From Longispora albida DSM 44784 (GTDB lineage Bacteria > Actinomycetota > Actinomycetes > Mycobacteriales > Micromonosporaceae), in NCBI RefSeq assembly GCF_000379825.1, contig NZ_KB903813.1, positions 447,333-511,332 of the forward strand: a stretch of DNA of 64,000 nt. Direction: 5' to 3'. The notes below the pieces were generated by a model, which worked only from the letters and a program-made list of their open reading frames with translations, made no database searches and had not been told where the DNA came from. The stretch's first letter is position 1, and the number at the start of each line of letters is the position of its first letter. Below, piece by piece: positions 35,163 to 44,012 of this stretch. The position numbers and the translations under genes are program-made.

Positions 35163-37433
35163 GTGCAGGCGCTTTTTGAGACTTCTTCTCCCCTCCTTGA
35201 CGGTTTGAACGAGCAGCAGCGCGCGGCCGTCGAGCATGCAGGCACTCCGCTGCTGATCGTCGCGGGTGCTGGTTCCGGCAAGACGCGGGTGCTGACGCAC
35301 CGCATCGCGTACCTGCTGGCGCACCGCGACGTGCACCCCGGCGAGATCCTGGCGATCACCTTCACCAACAAGGCGGCCGGCGAGCTCAAGGAGCGGGTCG
35401 CGAAGCTGGTCGGCGGCCGGGCCCGGCTGATGTGGGTGTCGACCTTCCACTCGGCCTGCGTGCGGATCCTGCGTGCCGAGCACGCCAACGCCGGGCTCAA
35501 GTCGACCTTCTCGATCTACGACGCCGACGACTCGCGCCGCCTGATGGCCCTGGTCGTCCGCGAGCTGGATCTCGACCCGAAGCGCTACCCGGCCCGTGGC
35601 CTGGCAGCCCAGGTGTCGAACCTGAAGAACGAGCTGATCGACCCCGAGGACTTCGCGGCCAAGGCCGAGGGCCCGGCCCAGCGCACGCTCGCCGAGGTCT
35701 ACGCCCTCTACCAGCGCCGGCTGCGCGAGGCCCACGCGCTCGACTTCGACGACCTGATCATGACGACCGTGCACCTGCTGCGTGCCTTCCCGGATGTCGC
35801 CGAGCACTATCGGCGGCGGTTCCGGCACGTGCTGGTCGACGAGTACCAGGACACCAACCACGCGCAGTACGCGCTGGTCAAGGAGATCGTGGGGGAGACC
35901 GGGGAGCTGTGCGTCGTCGGTGACGCCGACCAGTCGATCTACGCCTTCCGTGGCGCGACGATCCGCAACATCCTGGAGTTCGAGCGCGACTACCCGCAGG
36001 CGACCACGATCCTGCTCGAACAGAACTACCGCTCCACCCAGACGATCCTCTCGGCAGCCAACGCCGTCATCTCGCGCAACGCCGACCGCAAGCCCAAGCG
36101 GCTGTGGAGCGACGCCGGCGACGGCGAGCAGATCGTCGGCTACGTGGCCGACACCGAGCACGACGAGGCGAGCTGGGTCGCGCGGGAGATCGACAAGCTG
36201 GTCGACGCGGATGCCGCCCGGCCCGCCGACATCGCGCTGTTCTACCGGACCAACGCGCAGTCCCGCGTGTTCGAAGAGGTGTTCATCCGGGTCGGCCTGC
36301 CGTACAAGGTGGTCGGCGGCGTGCGGTTCTACGAGCGCAAGGAGGTCCGCGACGCCCTCGCGTACCTGCGGGCGCTGGCCAACCCCGACGACCTGGTCAG
36401 CCTGCGCCGCATCCTGAACACTCCCAAGCGCGGCATCGGCGAGCGGGCCGAGGCGTGTGTGGAGGCACTGTCCATTCGCGAGCGGATCTCGTTCGGCGCG
36501 GCACTGGAGCGCGCCGGTGACGCCCCGGGCATCGCTTCCCGGTCGGCCAACGCGATCGCCGGGTTCGTGGAGCTGATGGGCGAGCTGCGTGCCCTGGCGG
36601 CCGAGGCGCCGCCGGAGGAGATCCTGGAGGCCGTGCTCGCCAAGACGGGTTACCTGGAGGAGCTGGAGAACAGCGAGGACCACCAGGACGCCGGCCGAGT
36701 GGAGAACCTCCAGGAGCTGGTCAGCGTGGCCAGGGAGTACTCGGAGCGGGCGGAGACGCTGGAGGAGGAGGTCACCCTGGCGGGCTTCCTGGAGCAGGTC
36801 GCGCTGGTGGCCGACGCCGACCAGCTGCCCTCCGACGACCCGGAGGACGCTGGCGTGGTCACGCTGATGACCCTGCACACCGCCAAGGGCCTGGAGTTCC
36901 CGGTCGTGTTCCTCACCGGCCTCGAAGACGGCGTGTTCCCGCACCTGCGGGCGCTCGGCGACGTGAAGGAGCTGGAGGAGGAGCGGCGGCTCGCGTACGT
37001 GGGCATCACCCGGGCCAGGCAGCGGCTCTTCCTGTCGCGGGCGGTGACGCGGAGCGCGTGGGGGCAGCCGCAGTACAACCCGGCGTCCCGGTTCGTGGAG
37101 GAGCTGCCGCCGGACCTGCTGCGCTGGGAGCACGGGACGGCGCCGGTCGGCTCGGGGATCGGCTCCGGGTACGTGGAGCGGCCCTCGGCCTCAGGCGGGA
37201 ACAACGGGCTGGTCTCGCGGCTGGGGCTCGACCCCCGGCTGGTGAAGACGGCTTCCTCGCTGCCGGCCAAGGTGCCGAACCTGGCGCCCGGCGATCGGGT
37301 CACCCACGACAAGTGGGGGCTGGGCCGGGTGGTCGTGGTCGAGGGCTCAGGCCCCGGCGCGAAGGCCCAGGTGGACTTCGGCGACCAGCTGCTGTGGCTG
37401 ATGCTCCGGCACGCCCCGATCCAGAAGCTGTGA
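35163..37433 (+). CDS. pcrA: ATP-dependent DNA helicase PcrA/UvrD
   Basis: 756 aa from the GTG at 35163. Superfamily 1 helicase: Q-motif (LNEQQRAAV), Walker A GAGSGKT (35-41), motif Ia TFTNKAA, motif II DEYQDTN, motif III VVGDADQSIYAFRGA, motif IV QNYRST, motif V LHTAKGLEF and motif VI YVGITRARQRL. The C-terminus has a Tudor-like segment (GDRVTHDKWGLGRVVVVEG) as in PcrA, where it binds RNA polymerase. Acts in repair and in removing stalled complexes. TAGACT at 35150-35155 is 7 nt before the GTG (leaderless). Confidence 0.97.
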   Translation: MQALFETSSPLLDGLNEQQRAAVEHAGTPLLIVAGAGSGKTRVLTHRIAYLLAHRDVHPGEILAITFTNKAAGELKERVAKLVGGRARLMWVSTFHSACVRILRAEHANAGLKSTFSIYDADDSRRLMALVVRELDLDPKRYPARGLAAQVSNLKNELIDPEDFAAKAEGPAQRTLAEVYALYQRRLREAHALDFDDLIMTTVHLLRAFPDVAEHYRRRFRHVLVDEYQDTNHAQYALVKEIVGETGELCVVGDADQSIYAFRGATIRNILEFERDYPQATTILLEQNYRSTQTILSAANAVISRNADRKPKRLWSDAGDGEQIVGYVADTEHDEASWVAREIDKLVDADAARPADIALFYRTNAQSRVFEEVFIRVGLPYKVVGGVRFYERKEVRDALAYLRALANPDDLVSLRRILNTPKRGIGERAEACVEALSIRERISFGAALERAGDAPGIASRSANAIAGFVELMGELRALAAEAPPEEILEAVLAKTGYLEELENSEDHQDAGRVENLQELVSVAREYSERAETLEEEVTLAGFLEQVALVADADQLPSDDPEDAGVVTLMTLHTAKGLEFPVVFLTGLEDGVFPHLRALGDVKELEEERRLAYVGITRARQRLFLSRAVTRSAWGQPQYNPASRFVEELPPDLLRWEHGTAPVGSGIGSGYVERPSASGGNNGLVSRLGLDPRLVKTASSLPAKVPNLAPGDRVTHDKWGLGRVVVVEGSGPGAKAQVDFGDQLLWLMLRHAPIQKL

Positions 37434-37518
37434 GGGACCGGCTGATCAAGGCGGTGCCGGGCCGCGGACGGCCGGGTGGCAGGATGACGGGCCCGGCTCC
37501 GGTCCCCAGGAGGAAGAC

Positions 37519-37938
37519 GTGCGGCAGCGGCTCAACATGATCCTGCTCGGTGTGCGCGATGTCGCAGCCTCGGTCGCGTTCTACCAGGCACTGGGCTGGC
37601 GGCGGTCCGCTGCGGGCTCGGACGAGTTCGCGTTGTTCGAGCTGGGCGGGGTCGCGGTCGCGTTCCAGTCCCGGGCGGCGTTCGCGGCCGACGCCGGCCT
37701 GCCGGACCGGGAGCCGGGCGGTTTCGCTGGCTTCGCCCTGGCGTACGTGGCCCTCAGCGCCGAAGAGGTGTACGAGGTCATGGCCAAGGCGGCCGAGCTG
37801 GGCGCCACGGTCACCCGCCCGGCCGGCCAGAATCCGTGGGGACACAGCGGGTACTTCACCGACGCCGACGGGCATCTGTTCGAGGTGCTCTACGAGGACG
37901 GCTGGATCTTCGACGAGCAGGACGACCTGGTGCTCTGA
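37519..37938 (+). CDS. VOC-family (glyoxalase-like) protein
   Basis: 139 aa, GTG start with AGGAGG 6 nt upstream. Two beta-alpha-beta-beta-beta modules of the vicinal oxygen chelate fold: VRDVAASVAFYQALGWRR at the start, then GYFTDADGHLFEVLYED, where the Glu could be a metal ligand. Members include glyoxalases, extradiol dioxygenases and drug-binding proteins; the substrate cannot be told here. Convergent with the PLP enzyme (23-bp gap), no terminator seen. Confidence 0.82.
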   Translation: MRQRLNMILLGVRDVAASVAFYQALGWRRSAAGSDEFALFELGGVAVAFQSRAAFAADAGLPDREPGGFAGFALAYVALSAEEVYEVMAKAAELGATVTRPAGQNPWGHSGYFTDADGHLFEVLYEDGWIFDEQDDLVL

Positions 37939-37961
37939 CCGATCGAGGCCCCGGGCACCGC

Positions 37962-39188
37962 TCAGGTCCTGCTCAGGCTCGCGATCGCCTCGGCGGCCCG
38001 GCCGAGTTCGTCCTCGGTGTTGTAGTAGTGCGGGGAGAGCCGCAGGCACCAGTCGACATCCTTGTCACCGAAGTCGAACTGCGCGAACTCCCGGAAGCTC
38101 AGCGCCGAGTTGACGCCCAGCCCGTCGAGCGCGGCCTTGAACGGCTCCGGCTGCCAGCCCCAGATCGTGAAGGTGACCAGCCCGCCCAGCTTCCTGCCCC
38201 GGTCGGCCACGCGCACGCCCGGGATCTCGCCCAGCAGGGTGCGCAGCCGGGCCGCGAGCGCGGGCGTCCGGCGTGCGATGGCCTCGATGCCAATCTTTCT
38301 CGCGTACCTGACGGCCTCGGCGCACCCCAGCACAGTGGAGTACGGGAACTCCCACTCCTCGAAGCGCGCCGCCGTCGCGGCAGGCTCGTACCGGCCCGGC
38401 GCCACCCAGCGCGCCCCGTGCATGTCGACGAACAGCGGCTCGTAGCCGGCGTCGAGCACCCGGTCGGAGACGTACAGGAACCCGGAGCCGCGCGGCCCGC
38501 GCAGGAACTTGCGGCAGGTGGCGGTGAGCAGGTCGCAGCCGATCTCGTGCACGTCGAGCGGGTAGTGGCCGGCCGACTGGCAGGCGTCGACCAGGTACAG
38601 CAGGCCGAGTTCGCGGCAGTGCGCGCCGATCTCGGCGACCGGCTGGACGAGGCCCGAGTTGGTCGGGATGTGGGTGGCGGCGACGAGGCGCGGCCGGTGC
38701 GTCCGCATCAGGGCAGCCATCGCGGCCACGTCCACGCCGCCCTCCGGCAGGTCGGGGGCGTGCACGACGACGACGCCGTACCGCTTCCGCAGTGACAGGA
38801 ACGCGATCTGGTTGGAGATGAAGTCGTTGCGCGTGGTGAGGATGACGTCCCCTGGCTGGAAGGGGATCGCCGACAACGCTGTCGAGTACGCGTGCGTCGC
38901 GCTGCCAGCGAAGGCGATGTTGCGGGGTTCCGCCCCGATCAGCGCGGCGATCTCGGTGTAGAAGCCCTGGACGGCTCCGGCCTGGGCCGCGGCTGCCTCG
39001 TACCCGCCGATCGTCGCTTCGAGGTGCAGGTGGTCGACCATAGTGGTCAGTACCGGGGCGGGTAGCAGCCCGCAGCCAGCGTTGTTCAGGTGGATCACGC
39101 GCTCGCAGCCGGGCGTGTCGGCGCGCAGGGCGGTGAGGTCGAGTAGTGATTCGGCCAACGGCACAGTAGCGCTATCAAGTGGCTTCAT
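37962..39188 (-). CDS. PLP-dependent aminotransferase class V-fold enzyme
   Basis: 408 aa from the ATG at 39188; an ATG at 39203 adds five residues. The class V fold is shown by HLNNAGCGLLP, the cofactor aspartate in LVDACQSAGHYPLDV and the Schiff-base Lys in TATCRKFLRGPRGSGF. Related enzymes are cysteine desulfurases, selenocysteine lyases and isopenicillin-N-epimerase-like proteins; which one this is cannot be decided. TACTGT at 39194-39199 lies 5 nt upstream of the ATG, which supports the shorter start. Confidence 0.85.
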   Translation of the reverse strand: MKPLDSATVPLAESLLDLTALRADTPGCERVIHLNNAGCGLLPAPVLTTMVDHLHLEATIGGYEAAAAQAGAVQGFYTEIAALIGAEPRNIAFAGSATHAYSTALSAIPFQPGDVILTTRNDFISNQIAFLSLRKRYGVVVVHAPDLPEGGVDVAAMAALMRTHRPRLVAATHIPTNSGLVQPVAEIGAHCRELGLLYLVDACQSAGHYPLDVHEIGCDLLTATCRKFLRGPRGSGFLYVSDRVLDAGYEPLFVDMHGARWVAPGRYEPAATAARFEEWEFPYSTVLGCAEAVRYARKIGIEAIARRTPALAARLRTLLGEIPGVRVADRGRKLGGLVTFTIWGWQPEPFKAALDGLGVNSALSFREFAQFDFGDKDVDWCLRLSPHYYNTEDELGRAAEAIASLSRT

Positions 39189-39213
39189 ATTGGACAGTAG
39201 CACTTGTGTGCTG

Positions 39214-39660
39214 TCACGGGCTCCGCTCGTAGACGGCTGTCATCGCCGCGTACGCGGGAATGCCCGGCCCCTCGTTGGTCATGGTGATCCGGAGCCCGGC
39301 CCCGGCCGGTTCGACGTGGATGGCCCAGCCCCAGTCGCCACCGCCGTACGTCGTGCGGAGGTGAGTACCAGAAGAATCGGCGGTACCGGTCAGCGTCGCA
39401 GCCTGCGGAGACTGGTGCCAGCTGTCCAGCCAGGTCGCGGCCGCCGATCCGTCCTCGGCATCGTGCAGGAGCGCGAAGCCCTCCTGAGGGCCGTCGGCCG
39501 GATGTGACCAGGTGTAGGCGAGGCTGACGCCGTTACGGGCCACGAGCGTGAGCTCAGCGGTGGTCGCCAGCCGCTCGGCCGGGTCGGCCGGCATCAGCCG
39601 GAACTCGTTCGTCCCGGCCCAGCGGCCGGCCAGCTCCCGGAGGGCCTCGATGACGGGCAT
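39214..39660 (-). CDS. DUF1579-like small beta-barrel protein
   Basis: 148 aa. Starts MPVIEALRELAGRWAGTNEF and continues with alternating hydrophobic strands (VSLAYTW, EGFALLHD, THLRTTYGGGDWGWAIHV), typical of DUF1579/lipocalin-like folds. No catalytic residues recognised; probable ligand binding. The PLP gene follows 25 bp downstream but seems to have its own promoter. Confidence 0.7.
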   Translation of the reverse strand: MPVIEALRELAGRWAGTNEFRLMPADPAERLATTAELTLVARNGVSLAYTWSHPADGPQEGFALLHDAEDGSAAATWLDSWHQSPQAATLTGTADSSGTHLRTTYGGGDWGWAIHVEPAGAGLRITMTNEGPGIPAYAAMTAVYERSP

Positions 39661-39713
39661 GGCCTGATCGTAGAGCCGCCACGGGACGCCGGGGGCCTGG
39701 TCGCGGATACGGC

Positions 39714-39743
39714 AACGCCCCGGCCGCTGCGGGCCGGGGCGTT
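39714..39743 (-). terminator. terminator of M23 peptidase gene
   Basis: AACGCCCCGGCC (39714-39725) and GGCCGGGGCGTT (39732-39743), perfect 12-bp stem just beyond the M23 stop codon. Confidence 0.8.
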
Positions 39744-39766
39744 ACGCCGTACTACGTGTGTCAGTC

Positions 39767-40618
39767 CTAGAGCTTCACGCCACGAGCGGCCATGAACGGG
39801 ACCGGGTCGACCGCGTTGGCGTGCTCGATGCCGTTGCCGCCGACGTGCACCTCGAAGTGGCTGTGCGAGCCCTGCGAGTCGCCGGTGTTGCCCATCAGCG
39901 CGATGAGCTGGCCCACGTCCACCTTCTGCCCGACGCTCACCTTGATCGCCGAGTTGTGTGCGTAGAGCGTGCGGACGCCGCCGCCGTGGTTGACGACGAC
40001 GGTGAAGCCGTAGCCACCCCAGTCGTACGTGGTCGCCAGCTCGACGGTGCCGGCCGCGACGGAACGGATCGGCGTGCCCTCGGGGCCAGCCAGGTCGACG
40101 CCCTCGTGCGCGGTACCCCAGCGCGGGCCGAAGGAGCTGGTGAAGTCGTAGTTCACGACGGGGGAGACCCACGCGGGCTTCGGCGGGGGCGGGGGAGCCT
40201 GGGTCACCGGCGGGGCGGCGGGAACGGCCGGAGCCGCGGGAGCTGCCGGGGCGGCGGGCGCGGTGGAGGGCGCGGCGGCCGGGACCGGAGCTGCGCTGCT
40301 CGGGGCAGCGGAAGGAGCTTCACGGTTGGAGCGGTCCGCGCGCGAGTCGACCTGACGTTCGTCGGCCTTCGCTGCGGCGGACACCGGGGCCGTGGACTCG
40401 GCACCGGGCTGGTTCACATATACGAGCGACGCGAGGGCGGCGAGCGTGACGGCGGCGACTCCAACGCCAGCGCCGGTGTACTTGCTGCGCAGCGCGCGGT
40501 GGTTTCCGATCGGGTGACGCTTCAGTTTGCCCAGTGTGGCACCGAGTACATTGCTGACTTGCTGGACCTTCGTCGCGAAGAGCGGCTTGTCGCCCTCTTC
40601 ATCTTTTGTATGTCGCAT
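39767..40618 (-). CDS. M23 (LytM) endopeptidase, membrane anchored
   Basis: 283 aa. A basic cytoplasmic N-terminus (~1-50), one membrane helix (~52-72), a Pro/Ala-rich linker (~75-150) across the wall, then an M23 domain with FGPRWGTAHEGVDLAG and HSHFEVHVGG carrying the zinc-binding His/Asp and catalytic His. Cleaves peptide cross-links in peptidoglycan, or acts as a regulator. GGAGG is 7 nt before the ATG. A stem-loop sits in the leader (40636-40667), and the 5' untranslated region seems long. Confidence 0.9.
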   Translation of the reverse strand: MRHTKDEEGDKPLFATKVQQVSNVLGATLGKLKRHPIGNHRALRSKYTGAGVGVAAVTLAALASLVYVNQPGAESTAPVSAAAKADERQVDSRADRSNREAPSAAPSSAAPVPAAAPSTAPAAPAAPAAPAVPAAPPVTQAPPPPPKPAWVSPVVNYDFTSSFGPRWGTAHEGVDLAGPEGTPIRSVAAGTVELATTYDWGGYGFTVVVNHGGGVRTLYAHNSAIKVSVGQKVDVGQLIALMGNTGDSQGSHSHFEVHVGGNGIEHANAVDPVPFMAARGVKL

Positions 40619-40635
40619 CCGACAACCTCCGGTAT

Positions 40636-40667
40636 CAGCGGGTGAGCCGTCGACGAGCTAACCCGCT
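40636..40667 (-). promoter_or_regulatory. stem-loop just before the RBS of the M23 gene
   Basis: CAGCGGGT (40636-40643) pairs with ACCCGCTG (40660-40667), extended by GAGCC/AGCT-type inner pairs. It lies 18 bp upstream of the start codon and just outside the RBS. It could affect translation. The conserved core of the c-di-AMP (ydaO) riboswitch, common before actinobacterial wall hydrolase genes, was not found. Confidence 0.45.
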
Positions 40668-40865
40668 GACATCGGTGACATCCAAGGTTGATCATGTCTT
40701 CGTGGCCTTTCGCTCAGCCTTCCTGGCCGACCGGACTAGGTTTGTTGCTGCTGTGACTACATCGCGTTATCGATCGATCACAGTGCAGCAGGCCGATGCG
40801 GTGTGGGTCACGCCCGGCGGCCGATGTACCGTCTCCGGCAGGAAAGCTTGACAAGGGAGTCTGCG

Positions 40866-41273
40866 ATGAGCGCACGGATTCGGGTTGTCGTCGCCAAGCC
40901 GGGCCTCGACGGGCATGACCGGGGGGCCAAGGTCGTCGCCCGTGCCCTGCGGGACGCCGGCATGGAGGTCATCTACACCGGGCTGCACCAGACCCCGGAG
41001 CAGATCGTGGAGACCGCCATCCAGGAGGACGCCGACGTTGTCGGCCTGTCCGTGCTGTCCGGCGCGCACATGACCCTGTTCGCCAAGGTGATCGAGCTGC
41101 TCAAGTCGCGCGGCGCCGACGACATCGTCGTCTTCGGCGGCGGGATCATCCCCGACGGCGACATCCCCGAGCTCGAGGGCCTCGGCGTGGCCAAGATCTT
41201 CACCCCGGGCGCCACCACCCAGTCGATCGTCGACTGGGTCAAGGACCGCTTCGCGGCGAGCACCACCGCGTAA
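40866..41273 (+). CDS. cobalamin-binding subunit of acyl-CoA mutase (small subunit type)
   Basis: 135 aa from the ATG at 40866, with AAGGGAG 7 nt upstream. A stand-alone B12-binding domain: [20 protein letters not shown] contains the DxHxxG motif whose His binds cobalt, followed by [11 protein letters not shown] and FGGGIIP of the Rossmann-like fold. It matches the small subunits of isobutyryl-CoA or related mutases; the catalytic large subunit is not in this window. It lies upstream of sucCD, which consume the succinyl-CoA produced from methylmalonyl-CoA, so a metabolic link is likely. Confidence 0.88.
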   Translation: MSARIRVVVAKPGLDGHDRGAKVVARALRDAGMEVIYTGLHQTPEQIVETAIQEDADVVGLSVLSGAHMTLFAKVIELLKSRGADDIVVFGGGIIPDGDIPELEGLGVAKIFTPGATTQSIVDWVKDRFAASTTA

Positions 41274-41334
41274 CCAGTCGAGCGAGGAAGGGGCTGCCGG
41301 TTTCCCCGGGGCCCCGCCGCGGGTACAAAATCAC

Positions 41335-41481
41335 GCTCTTGATCTTGGCTCTTCGCTCTTGATCTAACGCGAGGTGGCCCGGTGAGCGGAAATCTGACAA
41401 GCAGAAAAAACGCCCTAGTACTGATGTACTTGGGCGTTTTTTCTGCGCAGCTCAGATTTTCGCTCACCGGGCCGGCACAAC
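41335..41481. repeat. nested-palindrome intergenic element, copy B
   Basis: Outer arms CCCGGTGAGCGGAAATCTGA (41379-41398) and TCAGATTTTCGCTCACCGGG (41452-41471), 20 bp with one G-U. The inner hairpin (41401-41445) has 21-nt arms pairing at all but one position, with AAAAAACGCCC on one side and GGGCGTTTTTT on the other, a bidirectional intrinsic terminator. Flanks (GCTCTTGATCTT ... GGCCGGCACAAC) match copy C in inverted orientation. It sits between the B12-binding gene and sucC. Confidence 0.9.
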
Positions 41482-41489
41482 CCATAGGT

Positions 41490-41526
41490 GAGGGACCGGA
41501 TGCACCCCTCACACATCCGGTCCCTC
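41490..41526 (+). terminator. hairpin beside repeat copy B
   Basis: GAGGGACCGGATG (41490-41502) pairs perfectly with CATCCGGTCCCTC (41514-41526). A second hairpin next to copy B, also likely a terminator. Confidence 0.75.
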
Positions 41527-41850
41527 TTCGCACGACACCCCGCCGCCACCCCTCGACCGACGAGGCATCGGCCGCTTGCATCAGACCTGTAGGGGAGTCC
41601 GTTTCCTGGTGTTTCGTCCCCCTCGTCTGACATCCAGTTCAACGAGGGCCGCTGGTGGGGGTAACGCCCTCGCCGGAAAGTTTTTCTGGCTGCATCCGCA
41701 AAAAGTTTGCGAATCAGGTTCGGGTGTGCTGTGGACTTCGGCACACCGTGTACCCGCGTGTTCACCCCTGTGCGGCGGGGCCACTAGTCTGCGACGTTAG
41801 GCCCGTCAATCGGCGGGCGCGTCAAGGACGACGGAACGGGACGCGCAAAC
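41527..41850 (+). promoter_or_regulatory. non-coding region upstream of sucC
   Basis: 324 bp without a credible gene. It holds a GAGGGC/GCCCTC hairpin (about 41644-41675), an AT-richer stretch with CGCAAA-AAG-TTTGCG (41698-41712) that could be an operator, and a TAGTCT -10-like box near 41788 that would give a 5' leader of about 50 nt for sucC. Confidence 0.5.
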
Positions 41851-43029
41851 GTGGACCTGTACGAGTACCAGGGGCGCGAGCTGTTCGAGCGGCACGGGTT
41901 GCCGGTTCTGAGCGGCGACGTAGCCACCACTCCGGAAGAAGCCCGCGCGATCGCCGAGAAGCTCGGCGTCGGGGTTGTAGTGAAGGCCCAGGTCAAGGTG
42001 GGCGGCCGGGGGAAGGCTGGCGGCGTCAAGCTCGCAGCTGACCCCGCTGAGGCTCAGGCTCGGGCGACGGACATCCTCGGGATGGACATCAAGGGCCACA
42101 CGGTCCACAAGGTCATGGTGACCACCACGGCCCAGATCGAGGAGGAGTACTACTTCTCCTACCTGCTGGACCGGGCGAACCGTACCTTCCTCTGCATCGC
42201 CAGCGTCGCGGGCGGCATGGAGATCGAGACGGTCGCGCACGACGCGCCCGAGAAGGTCGCCAAGGTCGCGATCGACGCCAGCAAGGGTGTCGACCTGGCC
42301 CTGGCCCGGGAGATCGTGGCTCTGGCGCAGTTCCCGGCTGAGGTCGCCGATCAGGTGGCCGACATCGCCGTGAAGCTGTGGGCCGCCTTCGTGGCCGAGG
42401 ACGCCACGCTGGTCGAGGTCAACCCGCTGGCCAAGCTCGACGACGGCCGGGTGCTGCTGCTGGACGCGAAGGTTACCTTCGACGCCAACGCCGACTTCCG
42501 CCAGGCCGGGCACGAGGCCTACGAGGACAAGAGCGCCGTGGACCCGCTGGAGCAGGCGGCCAAGGCCAAGGACCTCAACTACGTGAAGCTCGACGGTTCC
42601 GTCGGCATCATCGGCAACGGCGCTGGCCTGGTCATGTCCACCCTGGACGTGGTCTCCTACGCCGGTGAGGAGTTCGGCGGCGTCAAGCCGGCCAACTTCC
42701 TCGACATCGGCGGCGGCGCCTCGGCCGAGGTCATGGCCGACAGCCTGGAGATCGTCATGTCCGACGCTGACGTGAAGAGCATCTTCGTCAACGTCTTCGG
42801 TGGCATCACCGCGTGCGACGCTGTCGCCAACGGCATCGTCTCCGCGCTGCAGCTGCTGCACGACCGGGGCGAGGACGTCACCAAGCCGCTGGTCGTCCGG
42901 CTGGACGGCAACAACGCCGAAGAGGGTCGCCGCATCCTCGACACGGCGAACCACCCGCTGGTCCAGCGGGTGGACACTATGGACGGTGCCGCCCGCAAGG
43001 CGGCCGAGCTCGCGGCTGCGGGGGTCTGA
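41851..43029 (+). CDS. sucC: succinyl-CoA synthetase (ADP-forming) beta subunit
   Basis: 392 aa, GTG start. ATP-grasp domain at the N-terminus ([39 protein letters not shown], and [11 protein letters not shown] for metal binding), then the CoA-ligase-type flavodoxin domain ([29 protein letters not shown]). With SucD it converts succinyl-CoA to succinate, making nucleoside triphosphate. sucD starts 2 bp after its stop. It is separated from the B12-mutase gene by copy B and a hairpin. Confidence 0.97.
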   Translation: MDLYEYQGRELFERHGLPVLSGDVATTPEEARAIAEKLGVGVVVKAQVKVGGRGKAGGVKLAADPAEAQARATDILGMDIKGHTVHKVMVTTTAQIEEEYYFSYLLDRANRTFLCIASVAGGMEIETVAHDAPEKVAKVAIDASKGVDLALAREIVALAQFPAEVADQVADIAVKLWAAFVAEDATLVEVNPLAKLDDGRVLLLDAKVTFDANADFRQAGHEAYEDKSAVDPLEQAAKAKDLNYVKLDGSVGIIGNGAGLVMSTLDVVSYAGEEFGGVKPANFLDIGGGASAEVMADSLEIVMSDADVKSIFVNVFGGITACDAVANGIVSALQLLHDRGEDVTKPLVVRLDGNNAEEGRRILDTANHPLVQRVDTMDGAARKAAELAAAGV

Positions 43030-43031
43030 TC

Positions 43032-43919
43032 ATGGCTATCTGGCTGACTGAGGACTCCAAGGTCATCGTGCAGGGCATGACCGGCTCCGAGGGTATGAAG
43101 CACACCCGGAAGATGCTGGCCGCCGGTACCAAGATCGTCGGCGGTGTGAACCCGCGCAAGGCCGGCACCACCGTGGACGTCGACGGCACCGAGCTGCCGG
43201 TGTTCGCGTCCGTCGCTGAGGCGATGGGCCAGACCGGTGCTGACGTCACCGTCATCTTCGTCCCGCCGGCGCACACCAAGAGCGCCGTTCTCGAGGCGAT
43301 CGACGCTGGCATCGGCCTCGCCGTCGTGATCACCGAGGGCGTCCCGGTGCACGACACCGCGGAGTTCTGGGCGCACGCCGTCGCCACGGGCAACAAGACC
43401 CGGATCATCGGGCCGAACTGCCCCGGCATCGCCTCGCCCGGCAAGTCGAACGCCGGCATCATCCCGGCCTCGATCTCGGGCTCCGGCCGGATCGGTCTCG
43501 TGTCGAAGTCGGGCACGCTGACCTACCAGATGATGTACGAGCTGTCGGACATCGGTTTCACGACCGCTGTCGGCATCGGCGGCGACCCGATCATCGGTAC
43601 CACGCACATCGACGCTCTCGCCGCGTTCCAGGAGGACCCGGAGACCGAGGCGATCGTGATGATCGGCGAGATCGGTGGCGACGCCGAGGAGCGCGCCGCG
43701 CTGTACATCAAGGAGCACGTGACCAAGCCGGTCGTCGCCTACATCGCGGGCTTCACCGCCCCCGAGGGCAAGACCATGGGTCACGCGGGCGCGATCATCT
43801 CCGGCTCGTCCGGGACGGCCGACGCCAAGAAGGTCGCGCTGGAGGCTGTCGGGGTCAAGGTCGGCAAGACGCCGTCGGAGACCGCGCGCCTGATGCGTGA
43901 GGTCATCGAGAGCCTGTAA
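43032..43919 (+). CDS. sucD: succinyl-CoA synthetase alpha subunit
   Basis: 295 aa. The N-terminal CoA-binding Rossmann domain ([20 protein letters not shown]) and the C-terminal ligase domain with the phosphorylated His in [18 protein letters not shown]. It works with SucC in the TCA cycle. The ATG lies 2 bp after the sucC stop, so the two are made from one mRNA, which ends at the 43943-43977 terminator. Confidence 0.97.
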   Translation: MAIWLTEDSKVIVQGMTGSEGMKHTRKMLAAGTKIVGGVNPRKAGTTVDVDGTELPVFASVAEAMGQTGADVTVIFVPPAHTKSAVLEAIDAGIGLAVVITEGVPVHDTAEFWAHAVATGNKTRIIGPNCPGIASPGKSNAGIIPASISGSGRIGLVSKSGTLTYQMMYELSDIGFTTAVGIGGDPIIGTTHIDALAAFQEDPETEAIVMIGEIGGDAEERAALYIKEHVTKPVVAYIAGFTAPEGKTMGHAGAIISGSSGTADAKKVALEAVGVKVGKTPSETARLMREVIESL

Positions 43920-43942
43920 GTCAGTTCTCCCAAGATCCGAAC

Positions 43943-43977
43943 AGGGCGCTTGCACTGCTCAGCAGTGCGGGCGCCCT
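43943..43977 (+). terminator. terminator of sucCD
   Basis: AGGGCGC, two bases, GCACTG, loop CTCAG, CAGTGC, two bases, GCGCCCT, ending in ATT; 23 bp after the sucD stop. Confidence 0.85.
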
Positions 43978-44012
43978 ATTCGGTTAGACCTGTTCGCTTA
44001 GAGTGGACAGTG

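Noticed and set aside
40619-40865. c-di-AMP (ydaO) riboswitch before the M23 peptidase
   Set aside because: Looked for the conserved aptamer core by eye and could not find it; only a simple stem-loop is supported.
41655-42041. Plus-strand ORF of 128 codons overlapping the sucC start
   Set aside because: Overlaps sucC in another frame, with no RBS and a shadow-like composition.
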